Assembly (NCBI RefSeq): GCF_001644565.1
Contig: NZ_CP011387.1
Span: forward strand, 2,092,501-2,156,500
Origin: Deinococcus puniceus
Lineage (GTDB): Bacteria; Deinococcota; Deinococci; Deinococcales; Deinococcaceae
Direction of reading: 5' to 3'
DNA: 64,000 nucleotides
The notes beneath the pieces are model-generated. The model was given only the letters and a program-made list of their open reading frames with translations. It was not told the DNA's origin and searched no databases. The position numbers and the translations under genes are program-made. Numbering within the stretch: position 1 is the first letter of the stretch; the number at the start of each line of letters is the position of its first letter. This document shows positions 10,828 to 19,763 of the stretch, in pieces.

Positions 10828-10868
10828 AACCACCTGTTTCAAGAGCCAATCCAGAGCCAAAAAGCGGA

Positions 10869-10898
10869 CGCGGCAGCCCCCCTCACAGGACTGCCGCG
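10869..10898 (+). terminator. Hairpin after livF
   Basis: CGCGGCAG (10869-10876) pairs with CTGCCGCG (10891-10898) around 14 nt, followed by a weak T-rich stretch. A second inverted repeat, TGAATCTG/CAGATTCA at 10918-10942, lies just beyond. Both sit between the convergent livF and CAP genes and could end transcription from either side. Confidence 0.5.
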
Positions 10899-10968
10899 CC
10901 CATTGTTTGTCGCAATTTGAATCTGACTTCAACCCAGATTCAGTCCTGCTCTTGGCTCCGGTTCCGCC

Positions 10969-11544
10969 TTAGCGGGTGCCGAATTCCTGCGCCCAGTAGG
11001 TGCCGTAGGTGCTGCCGGGGCGGTAGGTGTAGCCCGCACCCATTTCCCGGAATTTAGGATCCATCAGGTTCTTGCAGTGGCCGGGGCTGTCGATCCAGCC
11101 CTGCACCACGTTCTGAACCGTGTAGCCAGCAGCGATGTTCTCGCCCAGCGTCTGCCAATTCGTGTAGCCAGCGGCCTCGGCACGCATGGCAATCGTGCGG
11201 CCCTCGGGCGTCACGTGGGCAAAGTAGTTGCGGGCGGCCATATCTGCCGTGTGGCTGCGGGCGGCCACGGCCAAGAAGCCGTTCCAAGTGACAGGCGTGG
11301 TGGCCGCATACGCCACGTCGCCGCAGGTGCGGGCCACCGCGCGGGCCGCGTTCACTTCGCGCAGCACCTGCGCTTCCTCGGCGCTCATGGTCTGGCTTCC
11401 GGCGTCCTGCGCTTTGGGGGCGGTGGCGACGGGTGCAGTGGCCTGAGGCGCGGGGGCCGTGCTGCCACCGCAGGAAGTGAGGGCGGCGGCTCCAAGGATG
11501 GTCAGGGTCAGGGCGGTCAGGCGAGCAGCTTTGATCTGGAGCAT
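10969..11544 (-). CDS. CAP (SCP/PR-1) domain lipoprotein
   Basis: 191 residues. A lipoprotein signal ends in Leu-Thr-Ser-Cys (Cys near residue 25), followed by an Ala/Pro/Thr linker and one CAP domain. The domain has VNAARAVARTCG, RSHTADMAARNYFAHVTPEG, GENIAAGY and WIDSPGHCKNLMDP, with the expected His and Glu residues. Bacterial members are secreted or envelope proteins of unclear activity. AAGGA lies 8 nt before the chosen ATG; the open frame starts 22 codons earlier without support. Confidence 0.85.
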   Translation of the reverse strand: MLQIKAARLTALTLTILGAAALTSCGGSTAPAPQATAPVATAPKAQDAGSQTMSAEEAQVLREVNAARAVARTCGDVAYAATTPVTWNGFLAVAARSHTADMAARNYFAHVTPEGRTIAMRAEAAGYTNWQTLGENIAAGYTVQNVVQGWIDSPGHCKNLMDPKFREMGAGYTYRPGSTYGTYWAQEFGTR

Positions 11545-11983
11545 GAGGGTGTTCCTTTTTCGCACGGAGAGAGTGCTGTGCGGTTGAAGTACCCCTACCT
11601 TAGAAATCACAGGCTGTCAGACCGCTCACAGGATCAATCATTAACGTCACAAACCCGCTTGCCCTGCCCTGCACATATAAAACTTCTCATTGATCGCCCG
11701 AATGGGGGCAGCGCCGCCCCACTCTGCGCTCCCGATCCGGCACACTGGCCCCATCGCCGCCGAAACTGGGATCACTTTCAGGAGGCCCTCCGGCCTGTCC
11801 TGCGCCGAGCTTCCTCGCTTCCCGCGTCTGACACACGTTTCCAGAAGACTGAACTCTATCTGACGTCTACATTAAGACTCTGGTTCACACACAAGTCTGA
11901 CAATACGCCTGCCCGGTCTGGAAGCGACGGGGCAGGGTCGGAGGTGGGTTCTTCAGCTTTAGAGCTGTCCCAATGGGTGAAAC
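11545..11983. other. Intergenic region without recognised gene
   Basis: 439 bp between the CAP gene and the end of ftsY, both on the minus strand. No open frame with a convincing start, no tRNA-like fold and no copy of the repeats found elsewhere in the window was seen. It must hold the CAP promoter and probably the ftsY terminator, but neither could be assigned. Confidence 0.4.
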
Positions 11984-12940
11984 TCAGCTTTTGGGAATGT
12001 CTATGTCGAACAGGGCACGCACGAATTCCTGACTGTCGAAGGGTTGCAGGTCGCCCGCCTGCTCGCCCACACCGATAAACTTGATGGGCACGTCCAATTC
12101 GCGCACGATGGGAATCAGAATGCCGCCCTTGGAGGTGCCGTCCAGTTTGGTCACGATGACGCCCGTGAGCGGCGTGGATTCATGGAACTTCTTGGCCTGC
12201 TGTAACCCGTTTTGCCCGGTCACGGCGTCCAGCACCAGCCAGACTTCGGACGGTTCGCCGGGGTCGGCCTTCTCGATCACGCGGCGCACTTTCTTCAGTT
12301 CTTCCATCAGGTTGTGCTTGTTGTGCAGCCGCCCCGCCGTGTCTACAAACAGCAGATCGGTGCCGCGTGCTGTGCGGGCCGCCGCGCCGTCGAAGGCCAC
12401 GGCTGCCGGGTCGCTGCCGTCTGCGCCCTGAATGACCGGGATGCCGAGGCGCTCGCCCCACACGCCCAACTGCGTGCCCGCCGCTGCCCGGAAGGTGTCC
12501 CCGGCAGCAAACATCACGCTTTTGCCCCGCGTCATGTAGTACTGCCCCAGCTTGGCAATCGTGGTGGTTTTGCCCACGCCGTTCACGCCGATGACCATGA
12601 TCACGTGCCCTTTGGGGTCAACTCGGCCCCGGCGGGCATCGGGCGCAAAACCCAATTTGCGGAATTCGGCGCGGCGGGCATCGGGTTCCAGTTGCAGGGT
12701 CAGGGCTTCCATCAGCGCTTCCTGCAAATTGGTCTTCTCGCTGCGCTTGATGTCTTCCAGAATTTCTTCGGTGGCGGCGCGGCCCACATCGGCGGCAATC
12801 AGGGCATATTCAAGGTCTTCGATGGAATCCAGACGGCTGGTGAACACATCGCGCACATCGTTGCCGAGGAATCCGGCGGTATCGTTGATCTGCTTGCGCG
12901 TTTTGCTGAGGCCGTCGCGCAGACGTTCCAGCCAACTCAT
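11984..12940 (-). CDS. ftsY: Signal recognition particle receptor FtsY
   Basis: 318 residues, a compact FtsY consisting of the NG domain without a long acidic A domain. GTPase motifs are VIGVNGVGKTTTIAKL (G1), DTFRAAAGTQL (G2 region), LLFVDTAGRL (G3), VTKLDGTSKGG (G4) and FIGVGEQAGDLQPF near the C-terminus. It docks the SRP-ribosome complex to the membrane translocon. Its promoter was not identified; 272 bp with an interspersed repeat separate it from the glutaredoxin-like gene. Confidence 0.95.
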   Translation of the reverse strand: MSWLERLRDGLSKTRKQINDTAGFLGNDVRDVFTSRLDSIEDLEYALIAADVGRAATEEILEDIKRSEKTNLQEALMEALTLQLEPDARRAEFRKLGFAPDARRGRVDPKGHVIMVIGVNGVGKTTTIAKLGQYYMTRGKSVMFAAGDTFRAAAGTQLGVWGERLGIPVIQGADGSDPAAVAFDGAAARTARGTDLLFVDTAGRLHNKHNLMEELKKVRRVIEKADPGEPSEVWLVLDAVTGQNGLQQAKKFHESTPLTGVIVTKLDGTSKGGILIPIVRELDVPIKFIGVGEQAGDLQPFDSQEFVRALFDIDIPKS

Positions 12941-13069
12941 AGACTTACCGCGAACAAGTGGAGAGGGGAAACAACAAAAGACAGCATGGCCCTACGATAG
13001 CGCGGCCTGCGCCAGCGAACCGGGATGCCTCTCGGAGGACAGCGCGGATGGTTCTTGCGACTTGAGTTG

Positions 13070-13205
13070 GAAGGTGAACCCCCCCGTTGTTGACGCAACG
13101 CCCCCCTTCGAGGTGGGGACTGAAAGCTGTTGCGCTCCTCTCCTGCGGAGCTTTGCAAAACAAGGGGGCTTGCTGCGAAGCAGACTGGAGGGTGCGCCCA
13201 CCACC
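13070..13205. repeat. Interspersed foldback repeat family A, copy 1
   Basis: Begins GAAGGTGAACCCCCC and contains the hairpin GTTGTTGACGCAAC, a GTTGCGCTCC module and CTGCGAAGCAGACTGG. Terminal C-runs and G-runs are complementary, so the unit can fold back on itself. Related copies occur at about 19.8, 36.4, 36.5 and 49.7 kb, always between genes. It lies between ftsY and the glutaredoxin-like gene. Confidence 0.8.
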
Positions 13206-13212
13206 CAACTCC

Positions 13213-13488
13213 TCAGCCCGACTGCCTCTCCCGCGCTTCCCGCACCAGCAGCAGCTTCAATGTACTCAGGCGGCCTTTGCCGAACACGCCTTTGATCAGC
13301 ACCCGGTTTCCAGCGGCCAGCACGGGAATATCGTGCCCGTACAGGCGTTCCAGTTCCGCATCCCCGGTAATATCCACTTCCGTGAAACGGTAGTCCAGCG
13401 CCAGCAGATGCGCCTGCGCCTGCTCGCAGAGGTGGCAACCGGGGCGGCTGTAGAAGGTCAATTCCGGGAGGATGGATTCTGGCGGCAC
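13213..13488 (-). CDS. Glutaredoxin-like protein (DUF836 type)
   Basis: 91 residues with a thioredoxin-fold start LTFYSRPGCHLCEQA (CxxC is Cys-His-Leu-Cys) and a cis-Pro segment DIPVLAAGNRVL. The family reduces disulphides or carries a redox Cys pair; a partner is unknown. It starts 3 nt after the stop of the kinase gene, so the two are one transcript. Confidence 0.8.
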   Translation of the reverse strand: MPPESILPELTFYSRPGCHLCEQAQAHLLALDYRFTEVDITGDAELERLYGHDIPVLAAGNRVLIKGVFGKGRLSTLKLLLVREARERQSG

Positions 13489-13491
13489 GGC

Positions 13492-15588
13492 TCAGGCCCG
13501 CGTGGCTGTCGGTGTAGAGGTCGGTACAGGCGTCGGCACTGGCCGGGTCAGGAGCACCATGGACTGCACGGGCGCGTACATATCGTTAGACGTGATCAGG
13601 TCGCCCACGCCCGAAAAGGTACGCAGCACTTGCCCGCCCTGCCGCACGGCGAAAATCTGGCCGTCGTTGGTGATTTGCAGCAGCCAGGGTGCGTCGGTGG
13701 GTTCGCCCACCAGAGTTTCTAGGGTAAAGGTCACGCCGGGGGTGCCGTCTACCTCGATTTTGCGGATTTTGCGGGCCACGCCGTCCACGATGTACACCGC
13801 GCCGTAGCCGTCGATGCCTAGGCCTTCCAGTGGGCGCAGGCTCTCGCTGCTGCGATCCAAGCGGAAGGCGTAGCGGCTGATGTATTCGCCCTGCGCGGTA
13901 AATCTCTGCACTTCGTTGTTGCCGCTGTCGAGGATGTACACGTGCCCATCGGGGGCGGCGACGATGGTGCGCGGGCGCTCGAAGCGGCCCAGTCCCTGTC
14001 CGCGTCCGCCGAAGCTCCGCACGAACCGGCCCTCGGTGGTATACACGTTCACATGATGGGCCTCGCCGTCCAGCACATACACATGGCCCTGCGCGACAGC
14101 AATCCCCACAGGATGCAGCAGGTCGCCTTCGCCGAGGCCGTAAGCTCCGAACGCCAGAATCTCGCGTCCATCGGGGGAATGCTTGCGAATCAGGGCACCC
14201 GTTTTGGCCTGACGGTACTCCAGTAGAGTCACGTACAGGTTGCCCTCGGCGTCGCCTGCCATCGCGTTGGGGACACTGGGCAGATTGCCTTCCGCGTTGC
14301 CCTGATCGCGCATACTGACCCGCAGTTTGCCCTTCAAATCCAGCAGGCGCAGCGTGCCGCGTTTTTCCTGCACGCTCATCGCCAACGTCACCGGATCGGT
14401 GAACACTTCGTCGGTCAGCACGCCCGCATCTATCCGGGCCATCACCTCATCCAGCGTGGGCCGCATGGCCGGGTCTTTTTCGATCATGTTCAGGATCAGG
14501 TCGTTCAGTTTGCCCGGCACTTCCAGGCGCACCTGCTTGGGCGGCTTGGGCGACTCGAACACCTGCTGATGCACCACCGCCTCATAGCTGCCCTTGAAGG
14601 CGGTTTGCCCCGTGACCATCTCGTAGGCCAGCAGACCCAGCGAATACACGTCGCTGCGGGCGTCCACGCGGTTGCCCTTGGCTTGTTCGGGGGCCATATA
14701 GATCGGGGTTCCTACCCGCGCCCCGGTCATGGTCAGGCGGGTCAGCACCTTGCCCACCGCGATGCCGAAATCCATCAGCTTGATGCCGCCTTCACGCAGT
14801 TGCCCTTCTACAAAGGCGTTCTTGACGACCATCACGTTGGCGGGCTTGATGTCGCGGTGAACCACATTTTGCATATGAATGTGGCGCAGGGCGTCGGCCA
14901 GGGCGCGGATAATCTGCACGCCCTCCGGAAAGCTCATGGTGCGGTTTTCCAGCACAGCTTCCAGGCTGTCGCCGTCCAGAAATTCCATGGCGATGTAATG
15001 CTCCTGCGGCTGCATGCGGTAGTCGTAGACCCGCACCACGTTGGGATGGTTGAAGCGCTTGAGCACTTCGGCCTCGCGGTAAAAACGCTTTACGAATTTG
15101 GCGTCGGCCAAGTATTTTTCTTGCGGCACTTTCAGGGCCACGATCCGGCCATCTTGCCGCCTGCGGGCGCGGTACACGCTACCCATGCCGCCAATGCCGA
15201 TGCGGTCTAGAACCTCATAGTCCTGAAAACGCAGATCGGTGGCCGTCTGGGTCAGGGTGGCGCGGCGAGACGGCGGGGGGGCGGGCGGCGCTGTACGCTG
15301 CACACGCACCGGCCGACTGGGCTTGGCGGCAGGCCGAATAGAAGGCGGAAACCCGCGCCCACCCAACAAGAAGACCCCACTGGCGACCAACACGGCCACC
15401 ACGCTCAGCACCCCCTGCGCCCGGTCAAGCGCCAGCAGCCCGCCCCCCGCACCCACCGCCAGGGCAACCAGGACTGTGGCAATGGCCACGCTGAGTACCG
15501 CCACCAACACAGCCAGAACCCGCTCGCCAGCCCGCACGGTCAGGAGCAGGCCAGCCACGAACAGCGCGGCCAGAAGCAGCAGGTTCAA
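13492..15588 (-). CDS. Membrane Ser/Thr protein kinase with C-terminal NHL repeats
   Basis: 698 residues. Three hydrophobic segments lie at about 1-18, 24-46 and 59-76, then a Pro/Arg linker. A Hanks-type kinase covers about 124-400: GIGGMGSV glycine loop, Lys153 in VALKVP, HRDIKPANV (244-252), MDFGIAVG, and MAPEQ. The C-terminal 270 residues carry NHL-type propeller repeats (FGAYGLGEGDLLHPVGIAV; GLGRFERPRTIVAAPDGHVYIL) and end in a Pro/Thr tail. No membrane segment follows the kinase, so the propeller should be on the cytoplasmic side. The TTG start at 15588 is chosen for GAGGAG 6 nt upstream and coupling to a short upstream ORF. Confidence 0.88.
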   Translation of the reverse strand: MNLLLLAALFVAGLLLTVRAGERVLAVLVAVLSVAIATVLVALAVGAGGGLLALDRAQGVLSVVAVLVASGVFLLGGRGFPPSIRPAAKPSRPVRVQRTAPPAPPPSRRATLTQTATDLRFQDYEVLDRIGIGGMGSVYRARRRQDGRIVALKVPQEKYLADAKFVKRFYREAEVLKRFNHPNVVRVYDYRMQPQEHYIAMEFLDGDSLEAVLENRTMSFPEGVQIIRALADALRHIHMQNVVHRDIKPANVMVVKNAFVEGQLREGGIKLMDFGIAVGKVLTRLTMTGARVGTPIYMAPEQAKGNRVDARSDVYSLGLLAYEMVTGQTAFKGSYEAVVHQQVFESPKPPKQVRLEVPGKLNDLILNMIEKDPAMRPTLDEVMARIDAGVLTDEVFTDPVTLAMSVQEKRGTLRLLDLKGKLRVSMRDQGNAEGNLPSVPNAMAGDAEGNLYVTLLEYRQAKTGALIRKHSPDGREILAFGAYGLGEGDLLHPVGIAVAQGHVYVLDGEAHHVNVYTTEGRFVRSFGGRGQGLGRFERPRTIVAAPDGHVYILDSGNNEVQRFTAQGEYISRYAFRLDRSSESLRPLEGLGIDGYGAVYIVDGVARKIRKIEVDGTPGVTFTLETLVGEPTDAPWLLQITNDGQIFAVRQGGQVLRTFSGVGDLITSNDMYAPVQSMVLLTRPVPTPVPTSTPTATRA

Positions 15589-15641
15589 AGGCCGCTCCTC
15601 GCGGGGCAGGCGGCAGGCGGTGGGCGCAAAAAGGGCGTCAT
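15585..15641 (-). CDS. Possible 18-residue upstream ORF overlapping the kinase start
   Basis: ATG at 15641 preceded by AGGAGG (2 nt away) and TATAAC just beyond. It encodes MTPFLRPPPAACPARSGL. Its stop TGA (15587-15585) overlaps the kinase TTG (15588-15586), the arrangement expected for translational coupling. The peptide is Pro-rich, and PPP is a known slow spot for ribosomes. It is too short for coding statistics, so this is an inference from arrangement. Confidence 0.4.
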   Translation of the reverse strand: MTPFLRPPPAACPARSGL

Positions 15642-15855
15642 GTCCTCCTAGTTATACCGGACGGGTCTTTCGCTGGACTTACGGCGTTCTACAAAAGGGA
15701 AGTCAAGCGCCCAAGTCAGCGGGGGCACTCCCTGCTGCGATGTCGCCCGTATAAGGGCCAAGCTGTACCGGAAGGCCGCTGCCCCGCTCTGAGGCCGGTT
15801 CTGAAGGAAGCTGAGCAGAGAGGTTTGCGTGACGCTCTGTCCCTATACTAGAGGC

Positions 15856-17712
15856 GTGACTTACTGGGCTGAACTGGTGGAATTGTATGAGTACAAGGTC
15901 GCCGACGCACTCGATGGCCGGGTTCCACGTGGGGGCAAACGCTCGCTGACCGAGCTGCGCGACGAACTGTTGGGTGCGCCGCTGGAGCCGATGTTGCTGC
16001 GCCGCATGATGGAGTGTGACCGCAACTACCGCAATATGTTCAAGTCTGCTCACGCCTCGCCCGTGTCGTCGCGCCCAGCCGCCAACGCCGTACCCGAATG
16101 GAGCGCGCCCGCCCGCGCCGACAGCCCAGAGTCCCAGTCCTGGGAAGAATTACAGCGCATGGCCTGGCACGTTCACCTCAAAACGTCCATTCTGGAGTTG
16201 GCTCAGGTGTGGGGCCGCCAGCCTGACCGAACCGCTCTGAGGGTGATGTACACCGTGCAGGAAAATGCCGAGCGCGAAGGCCGCAGCATCCGCACGCGGC
16301 TCCCTGTGCCAGCGGTGGGCGACCCGTTGGTGTCCCTGCACGACGCAGAAGTCGTGGCGCGGGTCGCGTCCGGGTTCGCCGATCTTTTGCTGACCGAAGA
16401 GGGCCGCCTGCGCGTGAAAACAGCCCTGTCTGCCGTTCACGAGGAACCCTTTGCCCGCCACCCCGACGAGGACGTGATGGAAGCCCGCCTGGCCGCCGCC
16501 GAACGCGAACGGGTGGCCCCCGAAGCCCGCGCCGCGCTGGTGGCCGCCTTGCGTGCCCAGTACCCGCAGGCCCGCGACCCCCGCGAACGCCCCGCCATCC
16601 GGGAGGCCGCGCGGCACCTCCAGCGCACCTTGGACGATCTGCTGGCCGGTGCCCCCACCAACACGATGTCGGGCACACCCAGCCATAGCATTCTGTACGC
16701 CCAAAAGCCGCAGTCGGCCCTGCCCACCCCCGATGACGGCACAGACGAACTGGTGATCTATCTGGCAGGCGGGCAGGCGGCCCACTGGCGCGGCATGGAC
16801 TTGCGCTGGCAACCTATCGGCAGCAACTGGCAACTTCAGTTTGGGCCGCATGTGGTGCTGCTGCGAACCGACCTGCCGCCCGCCGAACGCAGCGTGGTCA
16901 TCGGGCCAGCACGCGCACAGATTCGGGCGTTCGTCAGCGGCGCGTATGTGCTGCTCCGGGTCGATGGCCGTCCCGACGAGGAAATTGGACGGCTGGCCTC
17001 TAAAGCCAGAGCCATTGCGCTGCTGCTGAACGCCGAAGAAGATTACGCCAATTTGCGGTTGGCCCGTGCCGCCGCCCAACTGATCCGGAACGGCACGGTC
17101 GACACTGCAGCTCTCGGCGCGGCAAGTGCCGACAAGTACGCCTCTGCCCCGCCGGAGACGCTGATCGCCTTTGCCCGCAAAGGGATAGATGCCCTGATGG
17201 CCCGGCTCCAGCGGTCTACACCCTCCAGCGTAGCGACGAGTATTCACGCCGCCGCTGAACGGCTGGAGCTGGACGCTGACCGCGCGACCGGGCTCCATGA
17301 AGTGCTGCATATCGCCACCTTTACCCCGGAACCTCTGCCCTACCCGGTGGCCCATACGGCGGTCAATCTGGCCGATACAGGAGCGTTCAGGAGCATTTTG
17401 CTGGGCCAAGACCCGGTAACCCTGAGAACCGGCGAGCGTGCCCTGACCCTGCGGCTGGATTACAAGGGCGAACTCGCAGCGGTGCTTCCCGGTCATCCGG
17501 CGGCCACCCTACACGACCTGTTGGTGGTGCGCGTGCCGGGCCTGAGCCTGCTGCTGGTGCGCCAAGGCACGTGGCTGGCCGCCGCCGCCCTCTACGACAC
17601 GCCGCCGCCCAGCACCCCTGAGGGTCACACGCTGCCCGGCACACTGGAACATAAGTCGTCCACTCATAGCCTGAGCCATACCATGCACGCGCCCTACGAC
17701 ACCAAAAATTGA
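15856..17712 (+). CDS. Large hypothetical protein, helical, Deinococcus-like
   Basis: 618 residues from GTG 15856. No family recognised, no signal peptide and no membrane segment. The first two thirds are Ala/Arg/Glu/Leu-rich and look helical; a stretch near residues 320-375 (LVIYLAGGQAAHWRGMDLRW, then HVVLLRT) looks beta-rich. Several Arg-Ala-Ala-Ala repeats suggest helical bundles. The start is chosen because TATACT ends 6 nt before the GTG, giving a leaderless mRNA; nine extra in-frame codons upstream are not supported. It is divergent from the kinase gene, so a shared control region is possible. Confidence 0.7.
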   Translation: MTYWAELVELYEYKVADALDGRVPRGGKRSLTELRDELLGAPLEPMLLRRMMECDRNYRNMFKSAHASPVSSRPAANAVPEWSAPARADSPESQSWEELQRMAWHVHLKTSILELAQVWGRQPDRTALRVMYTVQENAEREGRSIRTRLPVPAVGDPLVSLHDAEVVARVASGFADLLLTEEGRLRVKTALSAVHEEPFARHPDEDVMEARLAAAERERVAPEARAALVAALRAQYPQARDPRERPAIREAARHLQRTLDDLLAGAPTNTMSGTPSHSILYAQKPQSALPTPDDGTDELVIYLAGGQAAHWRGMDLRWQPIGSNWQLQFGPHVVLLRTDLPPAERSVVIGPARAQIRAFVSGAYVLLRVDGRPDEEIGRLASKARAIALLLNAEEDYANLRLARAAAQLIRNGTVDTAALGAASADKYASAPPETLIAFARKGIDALMARLQRSTPSSVATSIHAAAERLELDADRATGLHEVLHIATFTPEPLPYPVAHTAVNLADTGAFRSILLGQDPVTLRTGERALTLRLDYKGELAAVLPGHPAATLHDLLVVRVPGLSLLLVRQGTWLAAAALYDTPPPSTPEGHTLPGTLEHKSSTHSLSHTMHAPYDTKN

Positions 17713-17800
17713 GGTTGGGGTGGTGCGGTAGGGGACATGTCTGAGTGTGGAAGCAGAGCCGCTACGCTCAGCCAACTGCGCTTCCTCTCCCGCAGGCCGT

Positions 17801-19057
17801 CTACAGCGGGGCTTCTTCGCCCCCGCGCTTTTCTTCTATGACGCCGAGGCGGCGTGTGCCGGGATCGGTGGCGACGATCAGGGCGGCCAGACCGGTGATA
17901 CCGAAGACGACGGCATGGAGCGGCTGTGTTTCCAGTCCGCTGAAGGCGAGGGCAACGCCAGCAACGGCTCCGGCCAAGAGGGTGATCATGCTGCGGTCAA
18001 AGGGCGGGTGCGCGGTCAGGCGGGCGGCGTTCCAGCGTTGGGCGGCCAAGGTCAGGAACACGGCGGCCAGCGGCCACGCCACGAGTTGCAAGTTGGCGGC
18101 GTCCTTTTCCCCCACCTGACTGATGCCGTGACCAAAGCCCACACCCAACATGACCACGCCCAGCGTGAAGGGCAAGTGGCCGTAGAGCCACACCAGCAGC
18201 GCCCCGACTCTGGATTCGTTGTGCGCCGACAAAATGGGCAGCAGGCGGGGTTGATCGAAATACAGCCGCCACAGGGCCACGGTGGTCAGGATGGCAAACA
18301 GGGCGGGGGCCAGAAAAGTCAGGGTCAGGTCTTGCTGCCGCCCGCCGTCCACGACTTCGGTCACGATGGCTCCCAGCGCGATGATTTGCAGCAGGCCCAC
18401 GCGCTCTGGCAGGTGCGATTGGTGCGGCAAGGCGTCCAGACTGCGCGAACGAATCAGGATAGGCGTGAGAATATCGACAGCCAGTGCGGCCCCCCAGAAT
18501 CCCAGCAGGGCGGCGGGCGTCTGCACGAACAGGGCAGAAATCAACCACAGCAGGGCCGCCACGCCAAAACCTATGGCCGTAGGCCGCACAAAATGCACCG
18601 CTTCGGGCGACTGCCGCAGCACGGCGAGGTACATCACCACCAGCACGGCCCGGTTGAAGGCAAACGCCACGGCAAACAGCGCTCCGATGTCCTGCACGTC
18701 GCCCCGCAATGACAGCGCGATCATGGCCATAGACACGAGTTGCGCTACCGTGCCCCAGCGGTAGGCGCGGCCATCGTTGCCGTAGCGTCCGGCGAAGGTG
18801 GTGTTGCCCGCCCACGCCCACCACACCGCCGTAAACATCAGCAGGAACACCCCGATATTTTCGGCGCTGGGGGTCGTGCCCAGCCGCTTGGCAAGTTGAT
18901 CGAAGCCCACCACGAAAATCAGGTCGAAGAACAGTTCCAGCCACGAGACTTTCTGTTCGTCGGGCGCGTCGCCGTCTGCCTTGCCCGCTGCCGAATCGGA
19001 TTCGGACACGCTGAGGCTATTTTCAATATCGATGTCGTCTGGCTGGCCGTGCGTCAT
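17801..19057 (-). CDS. ltrA: Low temperature requirement protein A family membrane protein
   Basis: 418 residues, polytopic. The diagnostic LtrA motif SWLELFFDLIFVVGFDQLA follows an acidic N-terminal tail of about 38 residues. AVWWAWAGNTTFAGRYG and a run of about ten membrane helices follow. The name comes from Listeria cold growth; the biochemical role is unknown. Its start overlaps the ruvA stop by 4 nt (ATGA), so it is co-translated with ruvA. Confidence 0.87.
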   Translation of the reverse strand: MTHGQPDDIDIENSLSVSESDSAAGKADGDAPDEQKVSWLELFFDLIFVVGFDQLAKRLGTTPSAENIGVFLLMFTAVWWAWAGNTTFAGRYGNDGRAYRWGTVAQLVSMAMIALSLRGDVQDIGALFAVAFAFNRAVLVVMYLAVLRQSPEAVHFVRPTAIGFGVAALLWLISALFVQTPAALLGFWGAALAVDILTPILIRSRSLDALPHQSHLPERVGLLQIIALGAIVTEVVDGGRQQDLTLTFLAPALFAILTTVALWRLYFDQPRLLPILSAHNESRVGALLVWLYGHLPFTLGVVMLGVGFGHGISQVGEKDAANLQLVAWPLAAVFLTLAAQRWNAARLTAHPPFDRSMITLLAGAVAGVALAFSGLETQPLHAVVFGITGLAALIVATDPGTRRLGVIEEKRGGEEAPL

Positions 19058-19650
19058 CTCAGCCGCCCCAAGCTTTTGCGGATCAGGGCGTCGGCGGTCT
19101 GTTCGGGGTCAGCGCCCAGCAATTCGGCCACCACCCCGCGCACCTGCTGCTCACGGAATCCCAGCGCCAGCAGCGCGTCTATGGCGTCGCGGCCCGCGCT
19201 GCTGTGGACGGGCATCACTTTTACGCCGCCCACCACAGGCGCGGCCAGATGCTCAGGGATTTTGTTCTGAAGCTCCAGCACCAGCCGTTCGGCGGTTTTT
19301 TTGCCCACGCCCGATACGCTGCTCAGCAGTTTCACGTCGCCGCTGAGGAGACCCTGCGCCAGTGCCGACACGGGCATTCCAGACAACATCGCCAGCCCCA
19401 GCTTTGGCCCCACGCCGCTGACCCCAATCAGGAGGTCGAACAGGCGCAGGCTATCGGCGTCCGAAAAACCGAACAGCAATTGGGCGTCCTCGCGCACCAC
19501 GAAACGGATATTGAACTCGGCCACGTCGCCCACTTTCAGGCGGCCCAGCGTACTCACCGGGCACTGCACCTCGTAGCCCAGCCCGCCCGCCACCACCACG
19601 GCGCTTCCCTCACGAATTTCGCGCACTACGCCACTCAGGTAAGCAATCAC
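19054..19650 (-). CDS. ruvA: Holliday junction branch migration protein RuvA
   Basis: 198 residues, normal length. The N-terminal OB-fold starts MIAYLSGVVREI. Helix-hairpin-helix motifs SGVGPKLGLAMLSG and SGVGKKTAERLVLEL bind junction DNA, and the C-terminal RuvB-contacting helix bundle has LLALGFREQQVRGVV. It acts with RuvB to move Holliday junctions in recombination repair; ruvB is not in the window. GTG start with TAGAAT ending 7 nt upstream (leaderless). Confidence 0.95.
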   Translation of the reverse strand: MIAYLSGVVREIREGSAVVVAGGLGYEVQCPVSTLGRLKVGDVAEFNIRFVVREDAQLLFGFSDADSLRLFDLLIGVSGVGPKLGLAMLSGMPVSALAQGLLSGDVKLLSSVSGVGKKTAERLVLELQNKIPEHLAAPVVGGVKVMPVHSSAGRDAIDALLALGFREQQVRGVVAELLGADPEQTADALIRKSLGRLR

Positions 19651-19763
19651 ACGTCAGATTCTAGTGCGGCGGGGGCGGGCAGAAAGGGCCAGAAGCGGGG
19701 GTGTGGGTTGCGGTAGTGTTGAGAGTTGAGGCCTCCGCAGATCAACCCGGCTCAACTGAAGTC

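Noticed and set aside
11611..11983. Possible tRNA or small RNA in the gap before ftsY
   Set aside because: No cloverleaf, no conserved T-loop sequence and no promoter-terminator pair could be found.
13070..13205. CRISPR array for the C-run/G-run repeats
   Set aside because: Copies are kilobases apart, of unequal length and without regular spacers.
17747..18712. 321-residue plus-strand frame opposite ltrA
   Set aside because: Gln/Gly/His/Arg-rich antisense shadow of the ltrA coding region, without family motifs.
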